64,000 nucleotides of DNA from Pontederia crassipes (taxonomy: Eukaryota; Streptophyta; Magnoliopsida; Commelinales; Pontederiaceae), in assembly GCA_030549335.1 (NCBI GenBank), contig CM060196.1, forward strand, positions 72,500,139 to 72,564,138. The letters run 5' to 3'. Positions 12,292 through 23,964 of the stretch are shown here, piece after piece. A program made the translations under genes and the position numbers. The notes under the pieces are model-generated. The model did no database searches. It had not been told where the DNA came from and saw nothing but the letters and a program-made list of their open reading frames with translations. How positions within the stretch are numbered: the first letter of the stretch is position 1; every line of letters begins with the position of its first letter.

Positions 12292-14676
12292 TGTAATGCT
12301 TCCAAATTTTATTTCGTCACGTGGCAAATTTTCTTTTTTCAATTGTTACTTTGGTCCTTCTTTGACTTTTTTATTGACCTGAATAAGCGGAAGACTTAAA
12401 ATTAAAATATTACAACATTTAAAATAAGAAAATGCAGAAGCTACAATGAAATATAAGAGTAAATCATAATGTCTCAACATGAGGCATATAAAGTTCATGT
12501 CATATACAACTCAATAGGTCCCATAATAATGCAAATACAACTCGATGAATAAAGGATAAAGAGACTTCATGTAGACTCTATGATAACTATGTGCACACAT
12601 CACCCGAACCGTAGTTGTCGCACACACCTCAACCAGACACGCATCCATATCATGTACCTATGGGGATCACACATGGGACAAACTCAACCGTTAGCATAAT
12701 GCTATGTGTGAATGTGTATAAGTCATAATTTAATTCCATCAGAATAAGCACTAAACAAACATAAATAGGCTATAATAATAAAATCATCATGTAGGACCGA
12801 TCGATTTGGTTCATCATAGTTCCATTTCGTTTCATGTTTATGTTCATTGTTCCATAGTCATTTGTTCATATTCATGGTCATAAGAACAAAATCTTTCCAT
12901 TCATCTTAAGCCATTCATAATTTTTCATCTTATCCTTGGGTTGAAATATCTCTTCACTTTTATGGAATAGTATTGCAAACACACAAGTGTGTAACTACCT
13001 AGAGCATGGTGGGCCACATGGCAGGTGCCCCATAAGGAAGGATGACCTCGTACTAAGCGATAATATTCCTTGGTGGAGATAACCTCTCACTACACGGTAA
13101 CATCTGTAGGAGGAGTGCCTCACAAAAGATTGTCAATAACTCCTCAAGAAAATTGTCTCACACAAGGTTGTCATAACTTTCCATCTACTTTTATCTTTAG
13201 TTAAATCATAAATCTTTCTTTCGATCACTTGGATCAATCAAGGTCGTAGGGAGTAAAGGTGGCTCCGAATCATCTTTAGTTTCACATTTCTAGTAAATAG
13301 AAACATGTCAAATCGATGGTTTATACTAAGGTCATATTCTTTCTATCCATAGATCGGAAGTCCAAATGGATCATTTGATTGATGAGAAATTTAGCGGTCG
13401 TTCGAAAGAGTGGCGAACACTCGTCTCTTTTGTATCCATCAGTGGATCGAAAAGGGTGCGGTCGTCCGTTCTGAATTCATCTGTCGATCGTTCCAAGGCC
13501 ATATACGATCGGTCAACTGGAAATGGTTTGATCGATCGAAAGAGGTTCGGTCATCCATTATATAATGAAGAGGTTTTTGGACTTCTGATCAAGCATTTTG
13601 CCCGACCAAAACTTAACCGGTTGTCCGCTAGAACCTATTATGTCTTCCTCGATCAAGTGGAGATCTTCGTCAACCTTTGAAAGCTTTTTCGTGATAATCT
13701 AGATCGGTCCGACTAGTTATTGCCATCATTTTTGTGTCTCGACATTTTCTAATTTGGTCATCCGAAAGAGTTTCGGACTTCCGCTCTGGTCTATATATCG
13801 GTCGTCCAATTAAGTTTCAGACATTCAATAGAGCTGGATCGGACGCCCAGAAGGAGTTCGATCGCCCGCTTCAGTTCAACAGAGCCACATATCATTGCGG
13901 AATCCTTACATTTTCAATCAAATTTTTCAATACCAACAAGATCAAACACAATCTAACATAGTGTCTAACACATAGTTTGATTTCAGAGACATCATGAATC
14001 TCATTTTCTTTCATATAATATAACTTGTTGATTTCTTATGTTCTAGCATAAATCGATTCCCAATCTATCTTATTTCCAGTCAACATAGACCATCAATTTA
14101 AAGATATGAAATCAATCTTCAAGTAACTATCTAAGTTATGCACTAACAGACCTAATCATTCAACATATTACCAACTCATGTATAACATGCAAAGCATTCG
14201 ACCATGTTCAAGAAATCAGTGGAAAACAGATCTATAGTTCTACAATAAGACTTGATCTATACCCTTAATAGCATGAATCTTAACCACCAATCAATCCTTA
14301 AAGCATGCATAATACATCTAAACTTATCTCATGACCCAGATCTCAAAAACACTTTTATAGTAGTGACCTTCAAATCATAGGTTTTTATGACCTTCAATTC
14401 ATGGGGTTTCGTGCCATAAATGCCTTCAAATCATATGTGGAGGAGTTATAGTCTACCATTATGGTAGTGAAATGGGGAGAGGAAAAGATCAAAATCGAGA
14501 TGTTCTCATTTCTATCTGTTGCACTTCCAAACGTCCAAAGGTGTTTCGATCGTTCAGTGGAGCTTAGGTTGAGTTGTCATCAACGTCACGAGCATATGTT
14601 CCAGTTTCAGACGTCCGAAAGTCCAACGTTAGGAATTTAAAAAGTTTTAAATTCTTTGAATTTTTGGTGTGTTACA
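12292..14676 (-). mobile_element. Solo LTR (TGTAACG family)
   Basis: Runs from TGTAATGCTTCC at 12292 to GGTGTGTTACA at 14676, 2385 bp. Flanks CTTTT (12287-12291) and CGTTT (14677-14681) form a 4/5 TSD. Near 12385 it has the same GCGGAAGACT box seen at 26047. A minus-strand CTATAAAAG near 14354 suggests the promoter points left. A GGTCGTCCGA cluster lies at 13370-13890. There is no protein-coding content; the open frames at 13366-13680 and 13734-13961 are by-products of the cluster. Confidence 0.65.
13370..13890. repeat. GTCGTCCG / TCGATCG motif cluster
   Basis: CpG-rich strings such as CGGTCGTTCG, GTCGTCCGTT, TCGATCGAAAG and GTCATCCGAAAG recur about every 20-40 bp in otherwise AT-rich DNA. 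One or two further copies occur at 14545-14630. Spacers are unrelated to one another. Confidence 0.6.
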
Positions 14677-15509
14677 CGTTTGATGTTGAATTGATGAAAA
14701 ATTTTATATTTTAAAATATTTTAAATAATGATGGTGTATATTTAGTCACTCGGAATAAATGTATACATGATTTAGATTGTTGACTAGATAGAGTTTTAGT
14801 GACCAAGGGCATTGATTCCTTTAAGTGTAATGTTAACCTTCTAACCACCACTTCATATGATCACTTTATGCATTTAGGGTCCGTTTACAATGGGAACTAA
14901 GCTGGAATTAAGGGCTAGTTTCAACTTAGTTTCTCAAATAGGGGCGGTGGAACAAGATCACTTTTTGAACTTGGAACTAGAGTCAAGTGACTCTGATACC
15001 AGTTGGTTTATTCCACCTTTTTTATGGAACCGTCCACCCTTTTTTTTGTTTTCTATTTTTTTATTTGACATTTCATTTTTTCTTTTCAAGTTTTTTATTT
15101 TTTATTTTTTTTCATTTTTTACCTTTCTTCTATAAAATAATTTATTTATAAAATATAAAATATTTATAGTAAAGTATTAATATAATATAATTTTTTACTT
15201 ATTGTTTTATTTTAAAACAATAATATTTCATTAAATAAATTATTGTAAAAATGATTTTTTATAATTAAGTAATATATTTTTTAACACAAATTTTCATAAA
15301 AAAATTTATTTATATTTTAATTTTTATTATTTAATAAAATTATACTTTATGTATATAATAATTATTTTTAATTTAAACATTCACTAAAAATTAATCCATG
15401 GCATCAATTTTTTCTTATCACATTATCTCTTACTTCCATCATTACGTTCCACTTTCATCCAAATAGATCTCGAACTAATATGTCGTCAGAAGTTCGATTT
15501 TATTTTTAA
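14677..15509. other. AT-rich spacer, no gene
   Basis: Contains a GGGTCCGTTTACAA string at 14878, of the type found at ends of PIF/hAT-like elements, but I found no convincing opposite end. The open stretch at 14890-15135 is a T-rich artefact. Confidence 0.45.
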
Positions 15510-15745
15510 AGACAGTCTTAGTGACCAATATGGTGAATTGATGACCAATCGTATCAAACCATAGATTGACAATAAATAGGTGATGCATTCATGACCAACT
15601 CAATTTTTAGTCGCAAACAATCTTTAGCGACTGCGCTATAGGGACCTGTGCGCGACTAACTCAGGATTGGTCCCTAAAACCTTTTAGGGACCGCTTGCAA
15701 TTTCTTACAGACCGAGAAGCTTAGTCTATCATTTTTGTTGTAGTG
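15510..15745. mobile_element. CACTA right-end remnant
   Basis: Ends TTTGTTGTAGTG at 15745, the inverted form of CACTACAA. Before it lie subterminal AGCGACT / TAGGGACC repeats of both orientations typical of non-autonomous CACTA elements. I could not find the left end or a TSD, so it may be truncated. Confidence 0.45.
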
Positions 15746-16162
15746 GGCAAAATTATTCGATTATTTCACTGTGTAAAAAAATTTAATTAAATCATTGCAA
15801 TTAAATTAATAATTTGGTAAACGAGGCAAGTCACTGGTGCATGATGTGGACTTGCAATTTTGAGTCAAGTCATTGCAAATTAATAAATTAATTGATGGAC
15901 AATGTTAGATTAGTCAATATCACTGGGGGCAAATTGAGGCAAGTGCAGTGGACGAGAATAGTCTTAGCTCGTGCAGGATAAAATATCAATTGACGAAGAG
16001 AAAATACGTGAATACAAAACTTTTACTCATGCGGAAAAAAGAATACATTGCGTGTGAAAAAAGAAGAAATTGATGAATGACTAATTATTACATGGAATGA
16101 TAAAACACAAGTTAGAAGAGGATTGTCACTTTTTTTTTCAAAACAATTTAAAAAATCAAGAG

Positions 16163-16880
16163 TAAATTGCATAAAAATGTTTCAACTTTCAATTTATTCT
16201 CAAATATAGTCTGAACTTTTATTTTTTCGTAAAAAATCACGAACTTTGATGTTGTTCTCAAATTTAACCTAAACTTATATTTTTATATAAAAAATTATGA
16301 ACTTTAATTAAAGTCTCAAATTTAACCAAAAGTTTTATTTTTAAAATTTTAAAAATAGTTCTAAATGTAGCCTATTATTGTGTTATTATAAAAAATTATA
16401 ATTCAGTGATCGTTACAAATAGACAAGTCATAAAAAATTAAAAATTAAAATATTTTTGACAACTTTAATAATAATCTAGTTTAAATTTTTAGACTACTGT
16501 ATTAGATATTTTAAATCAACTAAAAAATAGTCTAATTATAAAATAGGTTTAAAAATTAAACTAACTTGCTATCAAAGTTGTCAAAAAAATTTAATTTTTA
16601 ATATTTTGTTTTTTATGACTTATCTATGTAATGATCTGAATTATTATTTTTAATAATAACACAATAATATGCTACATTTACAACTATTTTTAAAATTTTA
16701 AAAATAAAACTTTTGGTTAGATTTGAGACTTTAATTAAAATTCATGATTTTTATGCAAAAATATAAGTTTAGGCTAGACTTGAGAACAAAATCAAAATTC
16801 ATGACTTTTTATGTAAAAAATAAAAGTTCGGATTAGATTTGAGAATAAATCGAGAGTTGAGATTTTTTTATGCAATTAAC
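16163..16880. repeat. 718-bp fold-back (long inverted repeat)
   Basis: The left arm starts GTAAATTGCATAAAAA and the right arm ends TTTTTTTATGCAATTAAC. The arms correspond inward for roughly 300 bp each (for example GTCTGAACTTTTATTTTT against AAAAATAAAAGTTCGGAT) with a centre near 16520. The transcript of either strand would form a long hairpin. No TSD is clear. Probably a fold-back MITE; the arms are diverged. Confidence 0.75.
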
Positions 16881-17872
16881 TTGTTCATTTTTTAAAAAAA
16901 ATCATGAATATATATGTTATTTCTATTAGCAAAAAATATCTCTCTTTTAATAATTTTCAACCACATTTCATTCTGTCTGCATATTATTATATAAATGACT
17001 CTTGCTAATTTTTTATAATTAAATATTTTAGTTATATTGTGATGACGTAAAGAAACATTATACTATTAATTAAGTAATAAATCAAATAATTGTTATTTGT
17101 AAAATTAAATAATAACTAATAATTAAGTTTTATTAGTAAAAAGGAAATATATACATATTAATATTTATCAAAGGATACGTGCACTAATACAATGAAATTA
17201 CTTATTTTTAAAGATATTATATTCTAAATTTTTATTTAACTTCAATCCAAATATAATATGTGCAATAACAAAATAATGCCGTTTTAAAATAGAGAACAAT
17301 AGTATATGCTCAACTATTTTCTAAAAAAATTAATCTTAAAAAAACACAAGTGAAATTTTATAAAACCACTGGGAAGCCGAGACAAATAGATCATCGCTAT
17401 TGCTTAACGTGTACGGTCGAGCGGTATACGTGAACCGCTCTAAGAAAAAGCCTAATAATTATAAAACTCTGATATACATGTTCTGAAGTCTGTGAAAACT
17501 TTGTAAAACCAGTAAGAAAAGCAATATATTAATGATCAAAAGAACTATATTCGCATATGTTAGATATCTAGTTATCTAGTGTGTTACATGATTAACTAGA
17601 TGCATAGTTCTTCACATTGCAACATTCATCTTTATCTTTTTTTCTAAGTACTTCAGAGTTTTTATTCTTTTATCTCATCCCTTCTTTCTTTTCCATCAGA
17701 ACATGAAGTTAATTGGCTTATATTAATTGGCATGGTTGCATTTTTATTCAGTGGAAACATGAAAGGATAAATCTATTTCTGGACAAGAAACTCTTTGAAT
17801 TCTCTTTTTTATATTATTAAAAAATCAAGATAATATAAAGACATAATTAATGCACAAATTTACTTAACGTTA

Positions 17873-17875
<3 letters not shown>
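16881..17875. other. AT-rich spacer
   Basis: No gene or terminal repeat seen. A small hairpin lies at 17419-17440. Confidence 0.5.
17419..17440. repeat. Small GC hairpin
   Basis: GAGCGGT and ACCGCTC pair around an 8-base loop, followed directly by TAAG. It resembles a Helitron 3' hairpin, but the base after CTAA is G rather than the expected T. Confidence 0.5.

Positions 17876-17910
<35 letters not shown>
17876..17910. repeat. (TA)17 microsatellite
   Basis: A pure TA run followed by AAAGCTGAG. The same TATAAAGCTG string recurs at the putative Helitron start near 18327. Confidence 0.9.
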
Positions 17911-17913
<3 letters not shown>

Positions 17914-18539
17914 TGAGAAATTGGATGGTAATTTCAAAGTCTTAATCTTAAGACATTGCTATTTATCTTTTTTCTATTTCTTTTATAGTTTATATATATT
18001 GTTTGTCTCTGCATAATTTACAACATTTTTTATCTTATTATTCACGTGCATTTATTCTCCCCACTATTAGTATCATTAATCATCTGTAACCTATTGTTAA
18101 CATTTATTAGCACATCTCTTCTCTAATAAAATCACACATATCTCTATTTCATATTTATTTCTATCTATTTCCTCTCAAGTGTAACCTCCATGACCATGAC
18201 GTTTCCATGTGTAACCTCCGCCCATCAATTTATAAATTCAGTTAATTTCTCCTGAGCTTCTCATCTATAACATCCTCATAAATTTAGTTAATCTTTCAAC
18301 TTCTTATCTCTTATATTTATATAAATATAAAGCTGGTCACAAAAAAATGTTTTAAAATGTTCTCCATTGAGCTTGGTTCCTATCTTTTTTCTCAATTTTT
18401 GTACTTATCTTTTTTACATATTTTTCTATGGAATATGAAGCAATGTCCTAATGCACAGAAGTTATTTTCTTCCAATTTATTTGGCCTCCAAACGTGGAAA
18501 TCCCAAACGACATTTGTTTTCTAGAAAGAATTTTAAAAG

Positions 18540-19140
18540 AGCAACAATGACTTCATCGCTGTGGCTGTAACATGGAGCAGCATCTACACCTCCACAGTGC
18601 CTCGAGTAGGGCGTTCATCGACTTTCACAGCAACCTCCACAGCGGTGAATGCTTCACATCCTACCGTTTAATTTATTTTTTTACTATTAATGCATCACCC
18701 CATTCGGAAGCATGCCACCTCTGCCCGGCCCGGAGATCGTCTTCTTTTTCAATGCCTTCATACCGGAAGGCCACAAGATACACGTCGTTTATTGATATCA
18801 TGAGGATGTACAGAACAGGGATGAAGCAACGCGACGAGGCCACGAGAGATTTTGAGAGTTCCTTTCCCAGCTCTAGCGAAGGCGGTGGTACTCTTAACAC
18901 GGATCATGTCCAATAACCCTCGGCAACGGCGGCGCAATCGAAGGCAATAGTACTGTTGCTACCTGCGACCATGAGCAACAACCCATGGCAACGGCGGCTA
19001 CAAGGTGCAACACTGATCACGGTGTACATTCCTCATGGCCGCCCGCATGAAAGCTCCCGCGCAGCTGTCCAGCTTCCAGTGCGGCACAAGTTCACATCTT
19101 TGAAAACATACGTATGTGCCTAGCTACGAGCTAAGTTTGA
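18540..19140 (+). pseudogene. GC-rich gene fragment(s) inside Helitron
   Basis: A GC-rich island in a very AT-rich element. It contains an open frame from 18572 to 18916 (starting MEQHLHLHSASSRAF) and, on the other strand, 18673-18900; neither is recognised. Blocks such as 18730-18780 and 19030-19090 look like separate exon scraps. Helitrons commonly capture such fragments; which gene they come from is unknown. Confidence 0.35.
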
Positions 19141-20589
19141 TCGATCATGTTCTTCGAAAAGATTTTAATGTTCTTTTGTTTTGGATAGAAGTTTGCAAGA
19201 CTTATTTTCCTTTTCCTGTATTTTACATAAAATGACCCTTTGCATTCAGTGATAAGAATCGTAAGCTTTTGTTATCTCAAGTGCAGCTCTTTTTTATGCA
19301 TTCCAACATTTTTATGATCCAAATCGATTATGTATATAAATGATAATTAACATTATGAATTGGTCATTTCTTTTTTCTTGCTCTGTTATTATGTTAATGC
19401 ACCCTATAGTTGCGATGGTTTAGGTGAACATACTCCCTAATTATATTAGTGACTTCTGAATTGAATTTGTCTCTCGCATATGCCCGAAATTTGGCTTTGT
19501 AACATGAAATCAATAGGAAATAGAAAAGGATGACAATTTTATGATCAGTGAGACGTTATTGTCTGATCCTTCATAGTTTATTTAGTATATAAACTTTTTG
19601 TGTGAGTCAATGATCATGTCAAACTATAGAAATAAGAGAAATAACAAATGAAGAGCCACACATCAATATTGTTCAAAGAAATTGCTTCAAGATGATTGCC
19701 ATAAAAATTAAGGAGTTCTTTGGGATTTTTTTTTCAAATATCTGCTAATGTCATTAGTCTATTAATTTATTTTAGTGCAATTATAGATCATTTTACATCC
19801 ACCATCATTCATCAAGCAAGGAGCTTATTCTCATTAAACTTCCATATTGCAGGTTGCATTGTTTCAGTTGAATAAAAAATGTAATGAACAAGATATGTTT
19901 GCAAAAGATATTTACAAGCATTAACACATTTATGAGCTTTATTTACGTCGTTAAAAGCTGAAAACAAAATAATAGGTAAGAAAAAAACTTTAACCTTTTA
20001 TAATTTAATATTATGAAACATACGAAAATTATTATGAAATAAAATTTCACACATATCTAAACAATAACTGAAACTTCAGCTCCTAAATGTGGTCTCGTAT
20101 CATTTTTAAACATAAGTTATCATGGTTGAATACACAGAAGCAAATGGACTTTCAAATATTTATTTTTCTCATTAGTTTTTAGATGAACTTGATGATCATT
20201 TAACTTGAACTTTCAATTACCTAAATGTTATATATGTTTCAAAGATTCATTTAAGATGTGGAAACTCTTCTCATCTTCTAATCATAAAAATTTGGTTAAG
20301 GTGCCAATAATATAAAAACTTCTCACCTTCTAACAAAAAAAGCAAATATATATTAACATATATATAATCATCCGTATTCCCTGCATTATTTACACTTTTA
20401 AGAAATTTTATTTACATACTTAAATGTTATCATTTAAGATGCTAATAATATAAACTTCTCACCTTCTAGCTATAAAAGCAAATCTTTGCTATTAACACTA
20501 TATAACCATTCATATTATTCAATTTTTTACACTATTCAACAATTTTAGGTACTTATTTAAATGCTATATATGCTATAATGATTCACCTA

Positions 20590-20650
20590 ATTCCTTATAT
20601 ATGTATGTATGCATCTATGTATGTATGTATTGTATGTACGTATATGTATT
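20590..20650. repeat. TATG microsatellite
   Basis: Imperfect ATGTATGTATG repeats within the Helitron. Confidence 0.7.
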
Positions 20651-22257
20651 TTTTTAGAATAATTAGAATTGAGTATGAGACATTGGATTTCTCAATATAC
20701 ATTGCACATATTCATATTTAATCACACTTATATATACACACACACACACAAACATATGAATATGAAGATATAAAAACTATAAAGATTCTTCAATAAAATA
20801 CTTAAAATATTTTAAATATATATAAAAAATTAATATCCTTATGGTAAAGGATTTATAAACTAATTTAAGGACATAATAAAGGTGTCCCCCTTTTTAAAGG
20901 AAGAACATTATGTACCTTATCTTTTTATTTATCACATCAAAATTATATAGATCAGATTAAAAGTCTTGAAATGAAAATAAATTAAATAATATTCATAGTT
21001 TTTCAATTCAATGATTAAAAAATTAAGGGATAGGACAACTTCATTTTATCCTTAATTTAAAAAAAATTAGATTAATGTATAGTTAATTAAAAAATATCAA
21101 TGTATAGTTAACTGAAAAATAAAACAAAAACTAAATCAACATCACTAAGCCATTCAACTGAGTTGGAAACATAGAACGACTCACAGAAAGACAAACACAC
21201 AGATAGAGAAAGAGAGAATGACAGTTGGTGATCAGCTACACTTCGCAAAGAGATCATGCATTTGCATGAACAAGCCGATCAATGGTAGCAAAACCTTAGC
21301 AGGCTAATTCTTATTAGTAACAATAAAAAAAAGAAAAGAAAAAATATATTAAGAATTTGCCACGGTGGGTGGAGAAATTAAAATAACTCTTACGACTATA
21401 CGAACAAAATCAATCAAAATAACAAACAATAATAAATTATTTTCTGGAAAAAAAGATTAGATGGCTTGATGATTAGAGGGGGAGGACTTCTTAACACCAT
21501 AAAAATTCAATTATTCTGTCACAAGAACATAATCTTGCATAGGAGTTCAAAATGGATTATGTAGGGAGAAAAAATGAATGGACTAAAGACAAGTCACAAG
21601 AAAATAACTGAACTCCTAATGGGTAAGAATAATATTTTTTTATAAGAAATTTCAATAAAAAAATTAGCAATGTTAAAATCACAAGGTTTAAAAATAGAAA
21701 ATGTTATTTAGAATTTAAAACATTAAACGACTATTTCACTATTGTATTTAGATATAGTATGAAAATATTTGGAATTTATGTGAAACAGGACACCATGACA
21801 CAAGTTGATGTTTTTCATCCAAATATATGCAAAAGAATGTAAAAGTGCATTTTTCAATTAATATATAATTGATCTTCTTTAAAAAAATGTTCTTATTTTT
21901 TATGTATTAGTTCACTTTTGTTTATTTCTCTTAACTTAACAAAAAACATTATAACATTTCAATTATCATTTCTTATTCTTAGGTATGTTACTACTAATTT
22001 AATATCATCTCTATAATTTAACAAAAAATAACTTTCATCATTACTTAATTATTGTTAATACAATAAATAAATAAATTATTACTTTGTTTTAGCTATTTCT
22101 TATTTTTTCATATTTAAATTGATAAAAAATGATTTAAAATTATTTATTCATTTTAATCTATTTTTTAACGTTAATATATATCTCAATATTATATATGTTT
22201 TGTATATTTTTTTACTAATTTATTTTTAATCGCGCTGTGCGCGAGAGGGTTCCCTAA

Positions 22258-22488
22258 TACATATAATATATATGGCTTAGTTAAATTTGTCAATTATAAA
22301 ACTCTTGCAGGGTCTCATGCTGCACAGATGCAAAAAGGATAAGTGTCTTTTACTATTTTATTTCAAACTAATCGATCATCATCCAATACATATATGCCAC
22401 ATAAAAAATGAGACAAATCACACCATAAGAATTGAATCTATCTCAAACTTCACGGCCCAGTAGTAGTACTGTTCTTTGCCTCGGGATA
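22258..22488. other. 3' flank of DUF247 gene
   Basis: A short AT-rich interval between the Helitron end and the DUF247 stop codon. Likely the 3' UTR of the minus-strand gene; no clear poly(A) signal was chosen. Confidence 0.4.
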
Positions 22489-23846
22489 TCACAGACCATT
22501 GGTGTAGCTCAAAGCCGAAAAGATTGTCTGAATTAAAGTGAGGATCAAGAGAAGAATTGCAGCCAGAAGGGATATGACGGACCATGGATTGCTGAAGTAG
22601 TCACCCACCAACTTCGCCCTCCATGCATGCCAAAATATTCTGCTGTATTTGTTGATATCCATGAATTCCTTCACGAGCCTGTGGTCTTCAATGTCGTTCA
22701 GGCGGCAGGAGTTGCTGAGCAGGTTGAAGAAGCACGCCACCGCCTCATTGCTGGGCATCATCCTCTCCACGATCCCTCTGCGTACGAGCAGTTCGACGTC
22801 CTCCGGCGTGTCCACCAGATGATCACCACTTGTTCCCTGTTCCCCGTGCACTGCTCGAAGGCCACGAGGTTGGCCAAAAGACAGCTCATCTCGTCGCTGA
22901 GGGTGATCGGCGGGATCTCAAGAACACCGTCGACCCAGCTGAATGTTAGGCCAAATATGCTGTCCATTGGTGACATCGATTTCTTCCGGAACGCCACGCC
23001 AGCCGCATGAAGTCTTGTAGCGGATGGTATCGAACAACGGGAGTAGCTAAGATTGTTATTACTGAAGTGCTTCATGAATATGAAAGAAAAGACGGTAGAA
23101 ATTAATTTTAAAGGGTTCAGGAATCTAATCAGTTGGTAGCTGAGTGACACCGGGGAGTTCTTTGTGGTCAGCTCCTTGGGACGGCAGATACACTGGTGGT
23201 AGACGTGGACAAGATGGTGGTAATTCAAAGTTATGTCTATGGTTGGGACATAATGATCATCCGTATGCAGCCTTGTGCTGAGGAACAATTCACATATCAA
23301 ATTAAATATGTTAAGACGTTGGATAGGAAGGCCAGAGTTTCCCAGTCTACAAAAATGATCATACAAAGTTTGTAAAACAAAGAAAGGTATCTGGTTTTCC
23401 AGCAGTAGCAGATCGTGGATTATCATATGCTGAATCCATTTCGTCCCACAAAATGTGTTGGTTGACTTACGTGTTTTGATTGTAATCAGGAACTGAATAA
23501 TGAAACAGCAATCTCTCAGCAACATCTGGAGGAATTCCTCGCTGCCGAGGTTTACGCTGTGGAAGTAGCACCTTCTTGCTCTCTCCTCCAGCGACCTCAG
23601 CATCGAGATACAGCTCTTTACCTGCGTCTCGTCGCGTAAGAGTTCACCTTGGAACTCAACCTTCACCCTCTCCATGGTTGCGAACTCGGATTTGCCGTGG
23701 TGATAGGGCCCGATGGAGACGATCTCAGGGTGGAACAGCTGTTCCCGTCCTCGACAGACGTTTGCCGGGATCCGGAAGATGGTGCACCCTGACTCCGATG
23801 GTTGACGCAAATCATCAATCACTATCTTGTGTGTGAAAAGCTCCAT
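22489..23846 (-). pseudogene. DUF247 protein gene, frameshifted
   Basis: Plant DUF247 family (UPF0481), usually about 400-550 residues, single-exon, with a C-terminal membrane segment. Function is mostly unknown; some grass members sit at the S and Z self-incompatibility loci. From ATG 23846 the first frame reads about 330 family-like residues: IFRIPANVCRGREQ, PEIVSIGPYHHGK (about 40-52), LEERARRCYFHS, HDLLLLENQIPFFVL, SATRLHAAGVAFRKK and GVLEIPPITLSDE. After LVAFEQCTGNREQ (about 22835) the frame shifts. The rest is in another frame ending at 22489: DTPEDVELLVRRG, then the hydrophobic tail NPWSVISLLAAILLLILTL. The shift fits a small deletion in the conserved region before DTPEDVELL. Both halves are otherwise free of stops, so it is young, a polymorphism, or an assembly error. 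Confidence 0.85.
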
Positions 23847-23954
23847 GTTCCTTCACAAATTTTCACCACGGCAGAAAAGATCTCTCAGCACCCTCTTTAG
23901 TTACTTTTTTTCTCTCTCAAACGTTTTAGTTGGCTTCGTTCCATCAAAGCATCA

Positions 23955-23964
23955 CTATATATAG
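23955..23964 (-). promoter_or_regulatory. TATA box of DUF247 gene
   Basis: CTATATATAG lies about 110 bp upstream of the ATG at 23846, leaving a normal 5' UTR of roughly 80 bases. Confidence 0.6.

Larger units (their letters stand above)
18307..22257 (+). mobile_element. Probable non-autonomous Helitron
   Basis: The 3' end fits the Helitron rule: a 6-bp stem hairpin (TCGCGC-TGT-GCGCGA, 22230-22244), 13 bases, then CTAA at 22254-22257 followed by T. The 5' end TCTCTTATATTTATATAAAT at 18307 is preceded by A, giving insertion between A and T. An alternative 5' end is the (TA)n/AAAGCTGAG block near 17876. No Rep/helicase coding is visible. A GC-rich, gene-like stretch at 18540-19140 could be captured host sequence. 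Similarity to other copies was not tested. Confidence 0.55.

Noticed and set aside
13366-13961. Two plus-strand open frames over the GTCGTCCG cluster
   Set aside because: They lie inside a solo LTR and owe their length to the CpG-rich repeats.
14878-15480. hAT or PIF-type MITE starting GGGTCCGTTT
   Set aside because: No inverted right end or TSD could be found.
17419-17445. Helitron 3' end
   Set aside because: The hairpin is followed by CTAAG; the base after CTAA should be T, and no matching 5' end was found.
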